13,733 nt of DNA, from assembly GCA_003517915.1 (NCBI GenBank), contig DOZQ01000107.1, positions 3,950 to 17,682 on the forward strand, in the 5' to 3' direction. The position numbers and the translations under genes are program-made. The first letter of the stretch is position 1; the number at the start of each line of letters is the position of its first letter. This document shows positions 1 through 6,921 of the stretch, piece by piece. The notes below the pieces were generated by a model. That model was not told the origin of the DNA and made no database searches. It worked only from the letters and a program-made list of their open reading frames with translations. The DNA is from Oscillospiraceae bacterium. Lineage in GTDB: Bacteria; Bacillota; Clostridia; Oscillospirales; Acutalibacteraceae.

Positions 1-24
1 TTAGCCCCATTGCCTGTCATGGCC

Positions 25-50
25 ATACCGGGGGCAACCCGGTATTTTTA
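25..50 (+). terminator. terminator-like hairpin reading on the plus strand
   Basis: A perfect 8-bp GC-rich stem (25-32 with 38-45) closes a 5-nt loop and is followed on the plus strand by TTTTTA. On the minus strand it is preceded by A residues and followed by no T tract, so as an intrinsic terminator it would act only on plus-strand transcripts. No plus-strand gene is visible in the window, so it could equally be part of a structured RNA read from the minus strand. Confidence 0.35.
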
Positions 51-235
51 GCCGGAAGTTTCTCGCTCGTCGCGGGACAGATACGATCAGACCTCTTTAT
101 GTGTCTTGTTTTCCGCATCCGCGACATCATGGCGCAACCGCTAACGTGGCTTATGCTTTTGGCTATAGCAATGGGAATGTGCTTGATGAATGGGTATTCA
201 ATTTTCAATGAGCTACCCATCCACCATCCGAAAAC

Positions 236-276
236 GGAAAACAGGTGAGTGGCAAAATGCCTTCTCACCTGTTTCC
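236..276 (-). terminator. long hairpin just after the sigma-factor gene
   Basis: A perfect 11-bp arm pair (239-249 with 264-274) encloses a second 4-bp stem (251-254 with 258-261) and an AAA loop. It begins about 30 nt past the stop codon of the sigma-like gene. On the minus strand the stem is followed by a moderately T-rich run (TTTTCCGTTTTC), so it is a plausible terminator or transcript-end stabiliser, although the T tract is interrupted. Confidence 0.55.
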
Positions 277-306
277 ACACTCAAAGCCGATTTGTTACCT
301 CTGTTT

Positions 307-771
307 TCAGAAGTTTTTTATCGCCTCCTTGATTTTTTCTTTCGCTCGGTTTACCGAACGGAACGCCGATACTTTAGAACATCCCTCCATCTCCGCAATT
401 TGCTCATATGTCAAACCAAACTCGTGATAGAGGATGAACCGCCGACGTTGTACTTCCGGCAAGTCCTCGATGGCCTGCCGCAGCCGTTCATCCCGCTGGC
501 TGTCAAAGACCGTTTCTTCCACGCTTTTAGGCGGATTTAATGCCCGACTATAAAGCGATTCGTCGGTCAAATCGGATTGCTCTGTATGCCGCTCATCCCA
601 TCGGCGCAGATTGCGCTCCTGTTTTACGAAACGGCAAAACTCCAAATAAACCGGGCGTGATACCTCCGTTTCCCGTAGGACGGCTTGTCCATCCTTGAAA
701 GAAACGTAGTAGTGCATGATTCCCTCTGTGACCTCGGTACGGAGGGTATACGGATTTGAATAATCAAACAT
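307..771 (-). CDS. small sigma-70 family (region 4) protein of a mobile element
   Basis: This 154-residue protein resembles the short sigma-70-like regulators of Clostridia conjugative elements. Residues about 94-152 look like sigma region 4: an acidic/basic helix, LPEVQRRRF, then a helix-turn-helix (about 120-141) around LTYEQIAEMEGCS, ending in a Lys-rich helix. No region 2 (core-binding and -10 recognition) is evident, so it may not act as a complete sigma factor. Residues 1-90 are charged and include a YYVSFKDGQ segment. The ATG at 771 has only a close, modest ribosome site (AAAGGA at 774-779), which directly abuts a 15-bp hairpin. Met19 (after AGAGGGAATC) is an alternative start. A role in switching element genes on is inferred from family context. 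Confidence 0.85.
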   Translation of the reverse strand: MFDYSNPYTLRTEVTEGIMHYYVSFKDGQAVLRETEVSRPVYLEFCRFVKQERNLRRWDERHTEQSDLTDESLYSRALNPPKSVEETVFDSQRDERLRQAIEDLPEVQRRRFILYHEFGLTYEQIAEMEGCSKVSAFRSVNRAKEKIKEAIKNF

Positions 772-779
772 TGTCCTTT

Positions 780-816
780 CTCCGATCTGAATTTTTTATG
801 GAAATTCAGATCGGAG
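780..816 (-). promoter_or_regulatory. 15-bp perfect hairpin abutting the sigma-gene ribosome binding site
   Basis: Positions 780-794 and 802-816 are perfectly complementary around a 7-nt loop. The proximal arm ends at the base next to the AAAGGA of the sigma-like gene. In RNA this stem would sit right against the ribosome site; as DNA it is a 15-bp inverted repeat that could be an operator. Either reading implies control of sigma-gene expression, but which is not decidable from the sequence. Confidence 0.5.
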
Positions 817-852
817 TGGAGGACTGCGACAGCGTGGGAAAAGACCCACATA

Positions 853-888
853 AAACAAAAAACCCTCCGGATAAACAGAAGCTATCCG
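853..888 (-). terminator. terminator- or attenuator-like hairpin upstream of the sigma gene
   Basis: A 6-bp stem (868-873 with 883-888) with a 9-nt loop is followed on the minus strand by GAGGG and then TTTTTTGTTTT. The spacer between stem and T run makes it weaker than a classical terminator. Its position, after the terminator of the XRE gene and before the sigma gene, is what an attenuator would have. The GGAGGG next to the stem also resembles a ribosome site, but the reading frame behind it runs out of frame through the sigma gene and is not credible. Confidence 0.35.
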
Positions 889-896
889 AAAGGCAT

Positions 897-915
897 GGTG
901 AACTGGCAGTTCACC
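897..915. repeat. perfect 8-bp inverted repeat
   Basis: GGTGAACT and AGTTCACC flank a 3-nt spacer, forming a compact hairpin or two-fold symmetric DNA site. No T tract follows on either strand, so it is not a terminator by itself. It lies between two terminator-like hairpins and could be an operator or part of an RNA switch. Confidence 0.4.
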
Positions 916-924
916 TTTAGAAAC

Positions 925-957
925 AAAAAATCCCGCTATCTGAAGCAGGCTTTTTTT
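925..957 (-). terminator. intrinsic terminator after the XRE regulator gene
   Basis: On the minus strand an A run, the stem CCTGC/GCGGG (one G-T pair) around an 8-nt loop and then ATTTTTTG form a standard terminator. The A and T runs extend the stem by about six A-T pairs after one mismatch. It is symmetric enough to work in both directions, since the plus strand also ends in a seven-T run. It would end transcripts from the XRE gene. Confidence 0.65.
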
Positions 958-1068
958 GACGAGTTATAAAGTTGTAAAATCAGAGCATTTTCAGCAGGGT
1001 GCTAAAAAGTGCAGCCAATATGCACAGACTGCATAATGTTATTTATGTAAATCATTGACTGCACGCTC

Positions 1069-1320
1069 CTATCTGGGCATTTGTTGCCCTGTATTAAATG
1101 GAATTTCAGGATAAATAATCGTGTCTGCCGGAATATCTAAGTGGCGGATTAATCTGACAAACAAATCATAGCTGGGTTTCCGGTCACTATTTTCAATTGC
1201 CTTTAAGTGTCTTGGGGTGATTTTCAGCAGACCAGCCAAATGTGCTTGTGTCCATCCCTTGGACTTTCGGGCGGTTTTGATCACAGTGCCCAAGCAATCG
1301 GCTGGTGGCTCCTTTTGCAT
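1069..1320 (-). CDS. XRE-family helix-turn-helix regulator
   Basis: This 83-residue protein is essentially one Cro/C1-type DNA-binding domain: residues about 12-63, with GWTQAHLAGLLKITPR as the helix-turn-helix core and AIENSDRKPSYD leading into the last helices. The C-terminal tail (IPADTIIYPEI) resembles small regulators found next to sigma-like genes in Tn916/Tn1549-type elements. No sensor or peptidase domain is present, so it is probably a simple repressor or activator of element genes. The ATG at 1320 follows AAGGAGG (1331-1337) at about 10 nt. Another ATG at 1328 is out of frame and too close to that site. The transcript probably ends at the terminator at 925-957. Confidence 0.88.
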   Translation of the reverse strand: MQKEPPADCLGTVIKTARKSKGWTQAHLAGLLKITPRHLKAIENSDRKPSYDLFVRLIRHLDIPADTIIYPEIPFNTGQQMPR

Positions 1321-1425
1321 AGCGGCATTACCTCCTTGATTTCTTCAAAATTGGGTATACATCAGCAGTGTGATCCTGCTTTTACCTCTGTTTTCCCCAT
1401 TTTTTATTCCTCTGTTTTAATAAAA
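1321..1425. repeat. AT-rich junction with a 10-bp direct repeat
   Basis: Between the end of hydE and the XRE gene, CCTCTGTTTT occurs twice (1385-1394 and 1409-1418, plus strand), a period of 24 bases. A short palindrome (GTTTTATTAAAAC on the minus strand) lies just past the hydE stop. The XRE ribosome site is at 1331-1337. No clear terminator follows hydE. The repeats might be binding sites for the XRE protein or relics of element insertion; neither is shown. Confidence 0.4.
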
Positions 1426-2451
1426 CTAATCAACATAATCTCCTTTTGCAACAACAATATTGTAGCCGATATTTTCCATACGTCTTTTCATACAGGATAT
1501 ACACTCGGCGGCTTCCTCTCCCGTGCAGATTTTGTTATCGTACAAAAAATACTTTTTTCTTACGCCGACCGGCGAAAGGTTAGGCATAACCACATTTGCG
1601 CCGACAAGTATTCCGAGTTCACGCCCATCATTGTCAATCGTTCCAAGTGCGGTGGTAGACGGTATAAGCAAATTCGGATTCATCAGTCGCAGTATCGCCA
1701 GTATATTCAGCGTCAGGTGCAAATCTCCCAGTTTTTCCTTGGAAACCGGAGTAGATGAGTGCGGAATAAACGGTCCAACGCCCACCATCTCCGGGTCTAA
1801 TTCTTTAATAAATAACAAATCTTCTGCAATATGCTCCAAAGTCTGTCCTAGCAAACCCACCATGAATCCGCAGCCTACTTGATAACCGATTTTCTTCAAG
1901 TCCCATAAGCATTTTTTGCGGTTTTCAGACGACATTTTATCAGGGTGAAGCGTTTTATAATGGGCGTCGTTCGCCGTTTCGTGCCGAAGCAAATATCTGT
2001 CTGCGCCTGCATCAAAAAGACGTTTATAACTTTCGTATTCGCGTTCGCCAATCGAAAGAGTAATAGCGCAATCGGGATATTTCGCTCTGATTTTAGCGAC
2101 TATATCGCACAAAATGTCGTCGGTGTAATACCCATCCTCGCCGCCTTGCAAAACAAAAGTGCGGAAGCCTAAACTATATCCCGTTTCGCAGCACTGCATA
2201 ATCTGCTCCTTAGTCAGCCGATACCGTTCGGCGTTCTTGTTAGCATATCGAATACCGCAGTAATAGCAGTTATTTTTGCAATAGTTTGTAAACTCTATCA
2301 AGCCGCGAAGGAAAATCTTATTCCCGAAAAACCGTTTCCCAGTTTCCCTTGCGCGTTCGTGCAGATAATCATCTTCGCAGGATAAAAGTCGCTTAAATTC
2401 GGTGTGGGATAAAGTTCTTTCATTTTCGAGTTTGTCAATTAAATCTTTCAT
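1426..2451 (-). CDS. hydE: [FeFe] hydrogenase H-cluster radical SAM maturase HydE
   Basis: HydE is a cytoplasmic radical S-adenosylmethionine enzyme that works with HydG and HydF to build the 2Fe subcluster of [FeFe] hydrogenase. The 341-residue protein shows the family signature FTNYCKNNCYYCGIR with cluster cysteines C58, C62 and C65. A C-terminal C309-x7-C317-x2-C320 matches the optional second iron-sulfur site of HydE. Other family blocks include FVLQGGEDGYY (99-109) and GVGPFIPHSSTP (224-235). The ATG at 2451 is chosen because GAGGAGGT (2461-2468) lies 9 nt before it; an in-frame ATG at 2475 would put that site inside the gene. It is the last gene of the run. hydF, hydG and the hydrogenase are not in the window. 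Confidence 0.94.
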   Translation of the reverse strand: MKDLIDKLENERTLSHTEFKRLLSCEDDYLHERARETGKRFFGNKIFLRGLIEFTNYCKNNCYYCGIRYANKNAERYRLTKEQIMQCCETGYSLGFRTFVLQGGEDGYYTDDILCDIVAKIRAKYPDCAITLSIGEREYESYKRLFDAGADRYLLRHETANDAHYKTLHPDKMSSENRKKCLWDLKKIGYQVGCGFMVGLLGQTLEHIAEDLLFIKELDPEMVGVGPFIPHSSTPVSKEKLGDLHLTLNILAILRLMNPNLLIPSTTALGTIDNDGRELGILVGANVVMPNLSPVGVRKKYFLYDNKICTGEEAAECISCMKRRMENIGYNIVVAKGDYVD

Positions 2452-2460
2452 GGTGAACAT

Positions 2461-2468
2461 ACCTCCTC
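2461..2468 (-). promoter_or_regulatory. ribosome binding site deciding the hydE start
   Basis: GAGGAGGT lies 9 nt before the ATG at 2451. It falls inside the open frame that would begin at 2475 and only 0-1 nt from the ATG at 2460, so the start at 2451 is preferred. Confidence 0.75.
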
Positions 2469-2527
2469 GCCGCATCGTCTGAACGCTCGATTTTAACCAA
2501 AGACAATCTGACTTTTCTGTTTCTTCA

Positions 2528-3154
2528 TTATTTCAAATTGATTGGCTTTAATAATTTCCACACATCGGTTGGCTTGCCGTCCACATGAACCGATACTTGT
2601 GTATAAACCCAACCGTCTACATTTTCCGGGTCAACCCCTGCCGCAACAAGAGGGTCGGGGTTAAGCGCGAACACAATATCCTTATCGTTGACGTCAATAT
2701 CCTTAGCCCACTCGAACATCGCGTCGCCCAAATCAAGCGTGTAATGCTCCATTTCCATGTGGTAGCCGAGTTTATCCCGAAGAAACCGCAGGTCTTTTTC
2801 AAATTGATTCAGTGCGCCTTTTTGCTCTTCCTGATTCAGCATATTGAATGACGGCGCTGTATAAATCAAAGTATCGCCGTTTACGGTACCGTTTTCAAGT
2901 TTGTCCGTATTAAGTCCCGCCGTTATGAAAGGCTGAACGTCCACAGTCACACTCACCGTCTGGTTATCCCATACAAGCTGCGCTCCGCCATCCGGCGCAG
3001 TAACACGCCATACATTTTCTTCATCACCCTTGGCAGGAAGAACTGCAAGCACATCGCCGAAGGCTCGAACAGAATCGTTGTTCACTACGTCTAACGCCGA
3101 ACATCCGGTCAATACAACAATAAACAATAACCCTAAAAAATAAAATCGCTTCAT
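2528..3154 (-). CDS. putative lipoprotein of unknown function with an internal repeat
   Basis: I do not recognise the family. The 208-residue product begins with a lipoprotein signal: MKR, a hydrophobic stretch to about residue 14, then the lipobox LTGC with C18 as the lipidated residue. The mature part should therefore be anchored outside the membrane. Two segments look related: residues about 73-102 (QPFITAGLNTDKL, then LIYTA) and about 166-187 (PDPLVAAGVDPENV, then WVYTQ). This suggests a duplicated beta-rich unit separated by a charged helical linker (about 108-130). Residues 132-138 read HMEMEHY, a His/Met cluster that could bind metal. The ATG at 3154 is chosen because GAGGAG (3163-3168) precedes it by 8 nt. 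Its place between iscU and hydE, downstream of copper genes, is suggestive only. Confidence 0.82.
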   Translation of the reverse strand: MKRFYFLGLLFIVVLTGCSALDVVNNDSVRAFGDVLAVLPAKGDEENVWRVTAPDGGAQLVWDNQTVSVTVDVQPFITAGLNTDKLENGTVNGDTLIYTAPSFNMLNQEEQKGALNQFEKDLRFLRDKLGYHMEMEHYTLDLGDAMFEWAKDIDVNDKDIVFALNPDPLVAAGVDPENVDGWVYTQVSVHVDGKPTDVWKLLKPINLK

Positions 3155-3162
3155 TTTATCAA

Positions 3163-3168
3163 CTCCTC
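3163..3168 (-). promoter_or_regulatory. ribosome binding site deciding the lipoprotein start
   Basis: GAGGAG ends 8 nt before the ATG at 3154. A longer frame starting with TTG upstream would place this site within the coding region, and would put extra residues in front of an otherwise normal lipoprotein signal peptide. Confidence 0.7.
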
Positions 3169-3184
3169 GCAATACATATAAATG

Positions 3185-3559
3185 TTATTGTACATCTTGC
3201 CTTTTATAATAATAGTCAATCGCCGCTTTAATGCCCTCTTCCGCAAGCACGGAGCAATGCAGTTTTTCGGGTGGCAGCCCCTCCAACGCCTCAGCGACAG
3301 CCTTGTTTGTCAAATCAAGGGCTTCCTGTATGGTTTTGCCCTTAACCATCTCGGTTGCCATAGACGAAGTTGCGACGGCCGCGCCGCAGCCAAAAGTCTT
3401 GAATCGTATATCGCTGATTGTGTCATTTTCGATTTTCATATAGATTTTCATAATATCCCCACACTTTGCGTTGCCAACCTCGCCAATGCCGTTTGCGTTC
3501 ACAAGCTCGCCTACATTTCTGGGATTCGTGAAGTGATCCATTACTTTATCTGAATACAT
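3185..3559 (-). CDS. iscU: NifU/IscU-type iron-sulfur cluster scaffold protein
   Basis: This 124-residue protein is the standard short IscU/NifU N-terminal scaffold, on which a nascent [2Fe-2S] or [4Fe-4S] cluster is assembled from sulfur supplied by the cysteine desulfurase. The three ligand cysteines are present in their usual settings: C33 in NAKCGDIM (with D35), C58 in FKTFGCGAAVATSS and C102 in KLHCSVLAEEGI. LPPEK (96-100), just before C102, corresponds to the chaperone-contact motif of IscU. No C-terminal Nfu domain is fused. The gene follows iscS by 14 nt and has a good ribosome site (AAAGGAG), so the two are presumably co-expressed. In Clostridia the gene is often annotated nifU. Confidence 0.94.
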   Translation of the reverse strand: MYSDKVMDHFTNPRNVGELVNANGIGEVGNAKCGDIMKIYMKIENDTISDIRFKTFGCGAAVATSSMATEMVKGKTIQEALDLTNKAVAEALEGLPPEKLHCSVLAEEGIKAAIDYYYKRQDVQ

Positions 3560-3573
3560 TAATTTGTCTCCTT

Positions 3574-4728
3574 TTATTCATGCCACAATGGGGACATATC
3601 GCGTAGTTTTGCAATAATTCCCGGTAGCTTTTCAAGAACATAATCAATATCCTCGTCCGTGTTGTCCTCTGAAAGCGACAGACGCAGAGAGCCATGCGCG
3701 ATTTCGTGAGGCAAGCCGATAGCCAGCAAAACGTGTGATGGGTCAAGCGAAGCCGAGGAACAGGCGGATCCGGACGAAGCGCAGACGCCGCACCCGTCGA
3801 GCAGGAGCAGTACCGACTCCCCCTCCACGCACTCAAACGTAAAGGACGCGATGCCTGGAAGCCTGTTTACCGGGTCGCCCGTAAGATGGGAACGCGGAAT
3901 TTTTAGTAGCCCCGCTATCAGCCTGTCCCGCTTTCGGACAACATCAGTCAGTGGCAGACGCGATGCGGCGTCCGATAAAGCGGCGGCGAGCGCCGCTATG
4001 CCGATAACGTTTTCAGTGCCGCTTCGCAGGGAGCGTTCCTGTCCTCCGCCGTGAATGAAAGGGGGAAGGCGGACGCCCTTCTTGACGTATAACACTCCCG
4101 TCCCTTTCATGCCGCCGAACTTGTGGCCGGATAAGGACATCATATCCACGTTCATATCGCTTACGCTGAGCGGAATATGCCCCGCCGCCTGTACCGCGTC
4201 GGTGTGAAACAACACGCCTCTTTCCCGCGCTATCGCCCCTATTTCCGCTATGGGAAGAATAGTGCCGATTTCGTTGTTCGCAGTCATCACCGTTATCAGC
4301 ACAGTATCATTGCGGATTGCATCGCGAAGTTCATTCAAATCTATTTGCCCATGCTGATTCACACCGAGGATGGTTACTTTATAACCATTTTTTTCGAGGG
4401 ATTTCAACGTATTAATAACCGCCGGGTGTTCAATCGCGGTGGAAATAATATGCTTGCCTTTATTTTTGCCGTAAAGGGCAGCGGATTTAATCGCCCAATT
4501 ATCGGACTCAGTTCCTCCGCTCGTAAAATACACCTCGCCGGGCGTTGCACCTATGGCTTCGACAACGACGGCTCTGGCGTTTTCAACGGCTTTTTTAGCC
4601 TCGCGCCCGATAGAATATATCGACGACGGATTGCCGTAACTTTCGGAAAGGTAAGGCAAAACAGCTTCTCTTGCCGCGTTTGAAATTTTCGTCGTCGCGG
4701 CATTATCTAAATATACCAATTTTTTCAT
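3574..4728 (-). CDS. iscS: cysteine desulfurase, NifS/IscS type
   Basis: This PLP enzyme converts L-cysteine to alanine and carries the sulfur as a persulfide for iron-sulfur cluster assembly and tRNA thiolation. The 384-residue protein has family length. Landmarks are the N-terminal YLDNAATT, the HP pair (H101) of IEHPAV, TDAVQ (D177), the PLP lysine K203 in SGHKFGG and the sulfur-accepting C323 in [11 protein letters not shown], which matches the long mobile loop of group I enzymes. Its ATG overlaps the copA stop by 4 nt (ATGA). iscU follows directly and mnmA, another user of its sulfur, lies upstream. No Rrf2/IscR regulator accompanies it. Confidence 0.95.
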   Translation of the reverse strand: MKKLVYLDNAATTKISNAAREAVLPYLSESYGNPSSIYSIGREAKKAVENARAVVVEAIGATPGEVYFTSGGTESDNWAIKSAALYGKNKGKHIISTAIEHPAVINTLKSLEKNGYKVTILGVNQHGQIDLNELRDAIRNDTVLITVMTANNEIGTILPIAEIGAIARERGVLFHTDAVQAAGHIPLSVSDMNVDMMSLSGHKFGGMKGTGVLYVKKGVRLPPFIHGGGQERSLRSGTENVIGIAALAAALSDAASRLPLTDVVRKRDRLIAGLLKIPRSHLTGDPVNRLPGIASFTFECVEGESVLLLLDGCGVCASSGSACSSASLDPSHVLLAIGLPHEIAHGSLRLSLSEDNTDEDIDYVLEKLPGIIAKLRDMSPLWHE

Positions 4729-6905
4729 AAAACCCTTTCCTTCGCTTTGCGATTTGCGGAATACTGTTCTTTCGCCTTAAACCTCTTTAACCGCAACGCG
4801 TTTGTCAGCACCGATACCGAACTCAGACTCATGGCCGCCGCCGCAAGCATGGGGTTTAAGAGCGGTCCGCCAAACAGATGAAGCACACCCGCCGCGACGG
4901 GGATTCCCACCACGTTATACCCAAATGCCCAAAACAGATTTTGCTTAATATTGCGGATGGTGCGCTTTGAAAGTTCAATCGCCGTCGATACCTCCATTAA
5001 ATCCGAGCGCATGAGGACGATATTCGCGCTTTCCATAGCGATATCCGTACCGGAGCCAATGGATATGCCGATATCAGCCTGCATAAGCGCGGGCGCGTCA
5101 TTGATGCCGTCACCAACCATAGCGACTGTTTTTCCGCTTTCTTGCAGTTTTCTGACCTCATTCGACTTATCCCCCGGCAAAACCTCCGCGAGAACCCGGG
5201 GAGCGCCGACCTCTTGCGCTATTTCGTTTGCCGTTTGCAGGCTGTCTCCTGTGAGCATAATCACCTCAATGCCCATGCTTTTAAGCCGCTCTATGGCAGA
5301 TTTACTGCTTGGCTTCGGCGTATCTGATACTACAATTTTACCTTTATATTCGTCGTCAACAAACACTTGAATACCGCGGCGGATTTCAACCCTCTGTCCG
5401 CCTATTATTCCCTCGACACCTTGCCCGACGACGGCTCTAAAATCCCGCACATCCAGATATTCTCCGTCGAAATAATCGCAGACCGCCTTTGCAATCGGGT
5501 GTTCCGAATACCGCTCGAGCGACGCGGCAAGCTGTAAAACATCGCCCTCAACGGCTGTAACGGTCGGCTTGCCCTCGGTGATTGTGCCTGTTTTGTCCAA
5601 AATCACGGTGTCAATTTTATGCGCTGTTTCCAAAGCCTCGCCGCTTTTAATTAAAATACCGTTTTCCGCGCCTTTGCCCGTACCGACCATAATCGCCGTC
5701 GGAGTCGCAAGTCCTAAAGCGCAAGGGCAGGCAATCACAAGTACGGAAATAAAAATCGTCAATGCAAATTGAATGTCGCCGCCTGTGCCAATGAACCATG
5801 CGGCACCCGCAAGCAATGCGATTACGCTAACAACAGGTACAAACACGCCGGCTACCTTGTCGGCCAAAGCCGCGATTGGGGCTTTACTTCCTTGCGCGTC
5901 CTCAACGAGCTTGATAATCTGTGCCAAAGCCGTGTCCGCGCCGATTTTTTCCGCTTTAAATTTTATGGTGCCTGTGGTATTGATAGTAGCGGCGTAAACA
6001 GTATCGCCCGCTTTTTTATCAACCGGCATACTTTCGCCTGTCAGCATGGATTCGTCAACAGCGGTATTGCCGTCAATTACCGTGCCGTCAACAGGAATTG
6101 CTCCGCCCGGTTTTACAAGGATAATGTCGCCGATTTGCAATTTGTCAACGGGAAGCTCAATCTCCGCGTTATCGTGAACAACAAAAGCCGTCTTCGGCGC
6201 AAGGTTCATCAACTTTTTAATTGCTTCACCTGTTTTGCCCTTCGCTCCGGCTTCGAGGGATTTTCCGAGCAGCACGAGCGTGATAATAACTCCCGCCGAT
6301 TCGTAATACAGCGCGTCCACCGCCGCGAAATTGGTGTTTGCAATTTGCCAGGTATTATAAAGGCTATAAATGACCGCCGCCGTTGTTCCGACCGCAATCA
6401 GACTGTCCATGTTGGGACTGCCCTTAAAAAGAGATTTGAACCCTACCGTGTAAAAGCGATATCCGACGCCGATAACCGGCAAGGTCAACAGTAATTCGGC
6501 CAGCGCGTAAACGAGCGGATAGTTCATCATATCAAGAAAAGCCGGGAACGGCAGCCGCACAACCGTAATCATAGGAGCCATCGCAATATAGAAAAGCGGG
6601 AGTGAGAACACGGCGGCTACGATGAATTTCGTCCACAATGTTTTGATTTCCTTTTGTTTGCGCGCACGGTCTTTGTCTGCGGTGTTCACTTTTATTTCTT
6701 CCACCGCTGTGTATCCGGCTTTTTCAATAACCGCGGTAATCGCCGCAAGGGTGACAGCTTGTGCATCAAAGGTTACAGAGGCTTTTTCCGTAGCGAGATT
6801 GACCGATACGTTTTCTACACCGTTTAGTTTTTTTACTACGCGTTCCACACGCGCAGAACAGGCGGCGCAGGACATGCCGCCTATTTTCAATGTTTTACTT
6901 TCCAT
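4725..6905 (-). CDS. copA: copper-exporting P1B-type ATPase CopA (short nucleotide-binding domain)
   Basis: A 726-residue membrane pump that exports Cu(I) using ATP. In order: one HMA domain (residues 5-70, GGMSCAACS with C13 and C16); membrane helices from about 92; actuator motif TGES (289-292); the transport motif CPC (393-395); phosphorylation motif DKTGT (D437); SEHP (467-470); GDGIND (598-603); and the TM7/TM8 Cu(I) residues YN (663-664) and MSLSS (692-696). These point to a P1B-1 copper pump. The N-domain is odd: from about residue 500 to 530 it passes directly from the GxG region to the IVVSD strand, lacking roughly 25-30 residues that CopA relatives have there (including the G-N/G-T motif and the GKT helix). 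The reading frame is otherwise intact. The gene follows the HMA-SafE gene by 16 nt and overlaps iscS by 4. Confidence 0.94.
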   Translation of the reverse strand: MESKTLKIGGMSCAACSARVERVVKKLNGVENVSVNLATEKASVTFDAQAVTLAAITAVIEKAGYTAVEEIKVNTADKDRARKQKEIKTLWTKFIVAAVFSLPLFYIAMAPMITVVRLPFPAFLDMMNYPLVYALAELLLTLPVIGVGYRFYTVGFKSLFKGSPNMDSLIAVGTTAAVIYSLYNTWQIANTNFAAVDALYYESAGVIITLVLLGKSLEAGAKGKTGEAIKKLMNLAPKTAFVVHDNAEIELPVDKLQIGDIILVKPGGAIPVDGTVIDGNTAVDESMLTGESMPVDKKAGDTVYAATINTTGTIKFKAEKIGADTALAQIIKLVEDAQGSKAPIAALADKVAGVFVPVVSVIALLAGAAWFIGTGGDIQFALTIFISVLVIACPCALGLATPTAIMVGTGKGAENGILIKSGEALETAHKIDTVILDKTGTITEGKPTVTAVEGDVLQLAASLERYSEHPIAKAVCDYFDGEYLDVRDFRAVVGQGVEGIIGGQRVEIRRGIQVFVDDEYKGKIVVSDTPKPSSKSAIERLKSMGIEVIMLTGDSLQTANEIAQEVGAPRVLAEVLPGDKSNEVRKLQESGKTVAMVGDGINDAPALMQADIGISIGSGTDIAMESANIVLMRSDLMEVSTAIELSKRTIRNIKQNLFWAFGYNVVGIPVAAGVLHLFGGPLLNPMLAAAAMSLSSVSVLTNALRLKRFKAKEQYSANRKAKERVL

Positions 6906-6921
6906 AATTATATCCCCCTTA

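Larger units (their letters stand above)
1..306 (-). other. non-coding, hairpin-rich stretch downstream of the sigma-factor gene
   Basis: I see no credible protein gene in these 306 bases. An open frame on the minus strand (17-280) would need a GTG start inside a hairpin arm, lacks a ribosome binding site and has a composition unlike a globular protein. The stretch contains three inverted repeats: 236-276, 190-220 (7-bp arms around a 17-nt loop) and 25-45. It may be an RNA leader or spacer of the mobile element before its next gene, which would lie off the left edge. That role is inferred. Confidence 0.4.
772..1068 (-). other. intergenic leader between the XRE and sigma genes with several hairpins
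   Basis: The 297-base gap carries, in minus-strand order, a strong terminator (925-957), a perfect 8-bp hairpin (897-915), a 6-bp hairpin followed by a T run (853-888), a small 5-bp hairpin (834-849) and a perfect 15-bp hairpin (780-816) touching the sigma-gene ribosome site. Between 1008 and 1066 the words GACTGCA and GTGCAG/CTGCAC recur, which could be a regulator binding site. I found no convincing -35/-10 pair and no convincing small gene. Confidence 0.5.
1..1425 (-). mobile_element. probable control-module edge of a conjugative/integrative element
   Basis: The stretch holds an XRE-type regulator, a short sigma-70 region-4 protein and hairpin-rich spacers. This combination is typical of the regulatory modules of Tn916/Tn1549-like elements in Clostridia. 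It lies directly beyond the chromosomal-type gene hydE. No integrase, excisionase, recombinase, relaxase or inverted terminal repeat is visible, so the element is only inferred from its regulators and neither end can be fixed. The right limit given is simply the end of hydE; the element would continue past position 1. Recognition rests on protein-family resemblance recalled from memory, not on a search. Confidence 0.5.

Noticed and set aside
17..280. Open reading frame of 87 codons on the minus strand
   Set aside because: It starts at GTG within a hairpin arm, lacks a ribosome binding site, overlaps two inverted repeats and shows no recognisable domain.
624..851. Possible leader peptide gene (minus strand, 75 codons) after GGAGGG
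   Set aside because: The GGAGGG-to-ATG spacing is long, the frame runs out of phase deep into the sigma-like gene, and the sequence passes through the 15-bp hairpin; it does not end where a leader peptide would.
1321..1400. Promoter for the XRE gene around GATGTATACC
   Set aside because: A -10-like element can be imagined, but there is no acceptable -35 element at the right distance, so I did not annotate it.
1207..1758. Plus-strand open frame (183 codons) across the XRE/hydE junction
   Set aside because: It lies opposite two genes with clear domains and has no ribosome site or recognisable motif.
2452..2475. N-terminal extension of HydE from the ATG at 2475
   Set aside because: The strong ribosome site at 2461-2468 would be inside the gene; the ATG at 2451 has ideal spacing and yields a normal HydE N-terminus.
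5769..6494. Long plus-strand open frame (241 codons) opposite copA
   Set aside because: It is antisense to a fully supported P-type ATPase and has no family resemblance; it is explained as a mirror of codon bias.
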